From Bacteroides oleiciplenus YIT 12058 (lineage in GTDB: Bacteria > Bacteroidota > Bacteroidia > Bacteroidales > Bacteroidaceae): DNA of 64,000 nt. This document shows, one piece after another, positions 62,727-64,000 of the stretch; the stretch's first letter is position 1, and every line of letters starts with the position of its first letter. The stretch covers positions 868,001 through 932,000 of the forward strand of contig NZ_JH992941.1 in NCBI RefSeq assembly GCF_000315485.1, read 5' to 3'. The notes beneath the pieces are model-generated. The model did not search any database. It was not told the origin of the DNA and worked only from the letters and a program-made list of their open reading frames with translations. Both the position numbers and the translations under genes were made by a program.

Positions 62727-62749
62727 CGTGGAACGTTCCACGTGAAACA
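62727..62749. promoter_or_regulatory. parS-like nested palindrome
   Basis: Directly after the mnmG stop lies ACGTGGAACGTTCCACGT, a perfect 18-bp palindrome starting at 62726. It overlaps CGTTCCACGTGAAACA (62734-62749), which matches the chromosomal parS consensus TGTTNCACGTGAAACA at 15 of 16 positions. Three half-sites are thus in series: GTGGAAC, GTTCCAC, GTGAAAC. ParB binds such sites near the origin in many bacteria. Confidence 0.6.
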
Positions 62750-62783
62750 AAAGGATTCAATAAACGCATTAAAAATACTGATT

Positions 62784-63308
62784 ATGAGCAAAGAAACTCT
62801 TGCAAAAAGCATTCGGGAAATACCCGACTTCCCTATTCCGGGAATTCTGTTCTACGACGTAACTACATTGTTCAAAGACCCGGCCAGGCTAGAGGAACTT
62901 TCGGACACAATGTATGAGATGTATAAAAACAAGGGCATCACCAAAGTAGTAGGCATTGAGTCAAGAGGGTTCATCATGGGACCTATCCTCGCTACTCGAT
63001 TGAATGCCGGCTTCATTCCTATCCGCAAACCCGGTAAACTTCCTGCGGAAACAATAGAAGAAAGCTACGATAAGGAATACGGCAAGGATACCATTCAAAT
63101 ACATAAAGATGCATTGAATGAGAATGACGTTGTTCTGCTTCACGACGATTTGCTTGCAACAGGTGGAACAATGGAAGCTGCTTGCAAGTTAGTACAGAAG
63201 ATGAATCCGAAGAAGATTTATGTGAACTTCATCATTGAACTGAAGAATTTGCATGGAAAGGACTTGTTCAATAAAGACGTAGAAGTGCAGTCGGTGCTTT
63301 CTTTATAA
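62784..63308 (+). CDS. apt: Adenine phosphoribosyltransferase
   Basis: 174 residues from the ATG at 62784 (MSKETLAKSIREIPDFPIPG); the in-frame ATG at 62742 would lie inside the parS-like palindrome and adds an unusual leader. The APRT start FPIPGILFYDVTTLFKDP, ESRGFIMG and the PRPP-binding motif VVLLHDDLLATGGT (116-129) are all present. It converts adenine and PRPP to AMP in purine salvage. Length is normal for the family. It lies 57 bp after mnmG and 35 bp before uvrC, likely in one operon. Confidence 0.96.
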   Translation: MSKETLAKSIREIPDFPIPGILFYDVTTLFKDPARLEELSDTMYEMYKNKGITKVVGIESRGFIMGPILATRLNAGFIPIRKPGKLPAETIEESYDKEYGKDTIQIHKDALNENDVVLLHDDLLATGGTMEAACKLVQKMNPKKIYVNFIIELKNLHGKDLFNKDVEVQSVLSL

Positions 63309-63343
63309 CAGATCTCATTACCTAAACAGATTACAAGAGCCTC

Positions 63344-64000
63344 ATGGAGAATAACCCGGAACTAAAAACCAGCGAATATCTGAAAGGGATTGTATTGAAC
63401 CTTCCCGAAAGCCCCGGTATTTATCAATATCTGAATACCGAAGGAGTCATCATATACGTAGGCAAAGCTAAAAACTTAAAGCGAAGGGTTTCCTCCTATT
63501 TCAATAAAGACCATGAGCCGGGAAAGACAAGGGTGCTTGTCAGCAAGATTGCTGATATACGCTACATCGTCGTTAATTCAGAGGAAGATGCATTGTTGCT
63601 GGAAAACAATCTCATCAAGAAGTATAAGCCGCGGTACAATGTTCTTCTGAAAGACGACAAGACTTACCCGTCTATCTGCGTACAAAATGAGTACTTCCCC
63701 CGGATATTCAAAACGCGCAAAATCATACGCAATGGCTCTTCATACTATGGTCCTTATAGCCATGCGCCTTCCATGAATGCATTGCTCGACCTTATCAAAC
63801 ATTTATATCCGCTGCGCACCTGCAACCTCAACCTTTCACCCGAGAATATCAATGCAGGCAAGTTCAACGTCTGCCTGGAATATCACATTAAGAACTGCGC
63901 AGGCCCTTGCATTGGTAAGCAATCACTGGATGATTACATGAAAAACATCGGTGAAATCAAGGAAATTCTCAAAGGGAACACACAGGAAATAGAACGGATG
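63344..64000 (+). CDS. uvrC: Excinuclease ABC subunit C, 5' part
   Basis: 219 codons are in the window and the frame stays open to the right edge. The protein starts MENNPELKTSEYLKG and has the GIY-YIG nuclease domain (SPGIYQYLNTEGVIIYVGKAKNLKRRV), VNSEEDALLLENNLIKKYKPRYN, DDKTYPSICV and YGPYSHAPSM, then the Cys-containing CLEYHIKNCAGPCIGK segment. UvrC makes the 3' incision in nucleotide excision repair with UvrAB. The UVR motif and C-terminal nuclease lie outside the window. Confidence 0.97.
   Translation, partial: MENNPELKTSEYLKGIVLNLPESPGIYQYLNTEGVIIYVGKAKNLKRRVSSYFNKDHEPGKTRVLVSKIADIRYIVVNSEEDALLLENNLIKKYKPRYNVLLKDDKTYPSICVQNEYFPRIFKTRKIIRNGSSYYGPYSHAPSMNALLDLIKHLYPLRTCNLNLSPENINAGKFNVCLEYHIKNCAGPCIGKQSLDDYMKNIGEIKEILKGNTQEIERM

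Overview
The window is chromosomal DNA from a gut-type Bacteroides. The evidence is SusC/SusD pairs, hybrid two-component sensors (HTCS), many exported carbohydrate-active enzymes with Sec or lipoprotein leaders, and -7 boxes of the Bacteroides form TAnnTTTG upstream of seven genes. The species cannot be fixed from the sequence alone. About 58 kb is glycan-foraging accessory DNA; the last 3 kb is housekeeping (mnmG, apt, start of uvrC).

Region 1 (1-28.5 kb, minus strand) is a large polysaccharide utilisation locus (PUL). One operon starts near 28.46 kb: a DUF4965/glutaminase-A-like lipoprotein, SusC, SusD, GH43, an unrecognised (alpha/alpha)-barrel-like protein, aldose 1-epimerase, a GH88/GH105 unsaturated uronyl hydrolase, a Ser-type sulfatase and a second GH43. 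Hairpins with T-runs after susD and after the GH88/105 gene probably attenuate the downstream genes. HTCS1 follows, then a second operon: GH88/105, GH2, FAD-dependent oxidoreductase, GH130 and another GH88/105 cut by the window edge. The enzyme set points to an acidic, possibly sulfated glycan carrying arabinose, galactose or mannose and uronic acid. No polysaccharide lyase is present to make the unsaturated uronides.

Region 2 (28.9-40.2 kb, minus strand) holds GH2, HTCS2, and an oxidative glycoside-cleavage cassette: two Tat-exported Gfo/Idh/MocA oxidoreductases, a two-helix membrane miniprotein coupled to one of them, a tandem DUF1080 (3-keto-disaccharide hydrolase family) protein, and a leaderless ApbE-like flavin transferase. 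It has no SusC/D pair of its own.

Region 3 (40.7-58.3 kb, plus strand) is a second PUL: an HTCS-like regulator from which the histidine kinase and receiver domains are missing in frame, then SusC, SusD, GH2, an esterase, a GH115 alpha-glucuronidase and another GH2. Likely substrates are beta-galactoside glycans decorated with glucuronic acid. The part from about 43.7 to 52.97 kb looks AT-rich and ends abruptly inside the GH115 leader, which suggests mosaic assembly.

Region 4 (58.4-60.7 kb) has a small secreted DUF3244-like protein and a TPR membrane regulator. Region 5 is mnmG-apt-uvrC, with a parS-like palindrome between mnmG and apt.

The strongest unexplained signal is three intergenic arrays (about 11.93-12.15, 28.72-28.80 and 40.44-40.64 kb). 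Each is built from units repeating every 22-23 bp around a palindrome, and each has overall dyad symmetry. Their sequences are unrelated but their architecture is the same. The most notable gene is the kinase-less HTCS at 40.7 kb.
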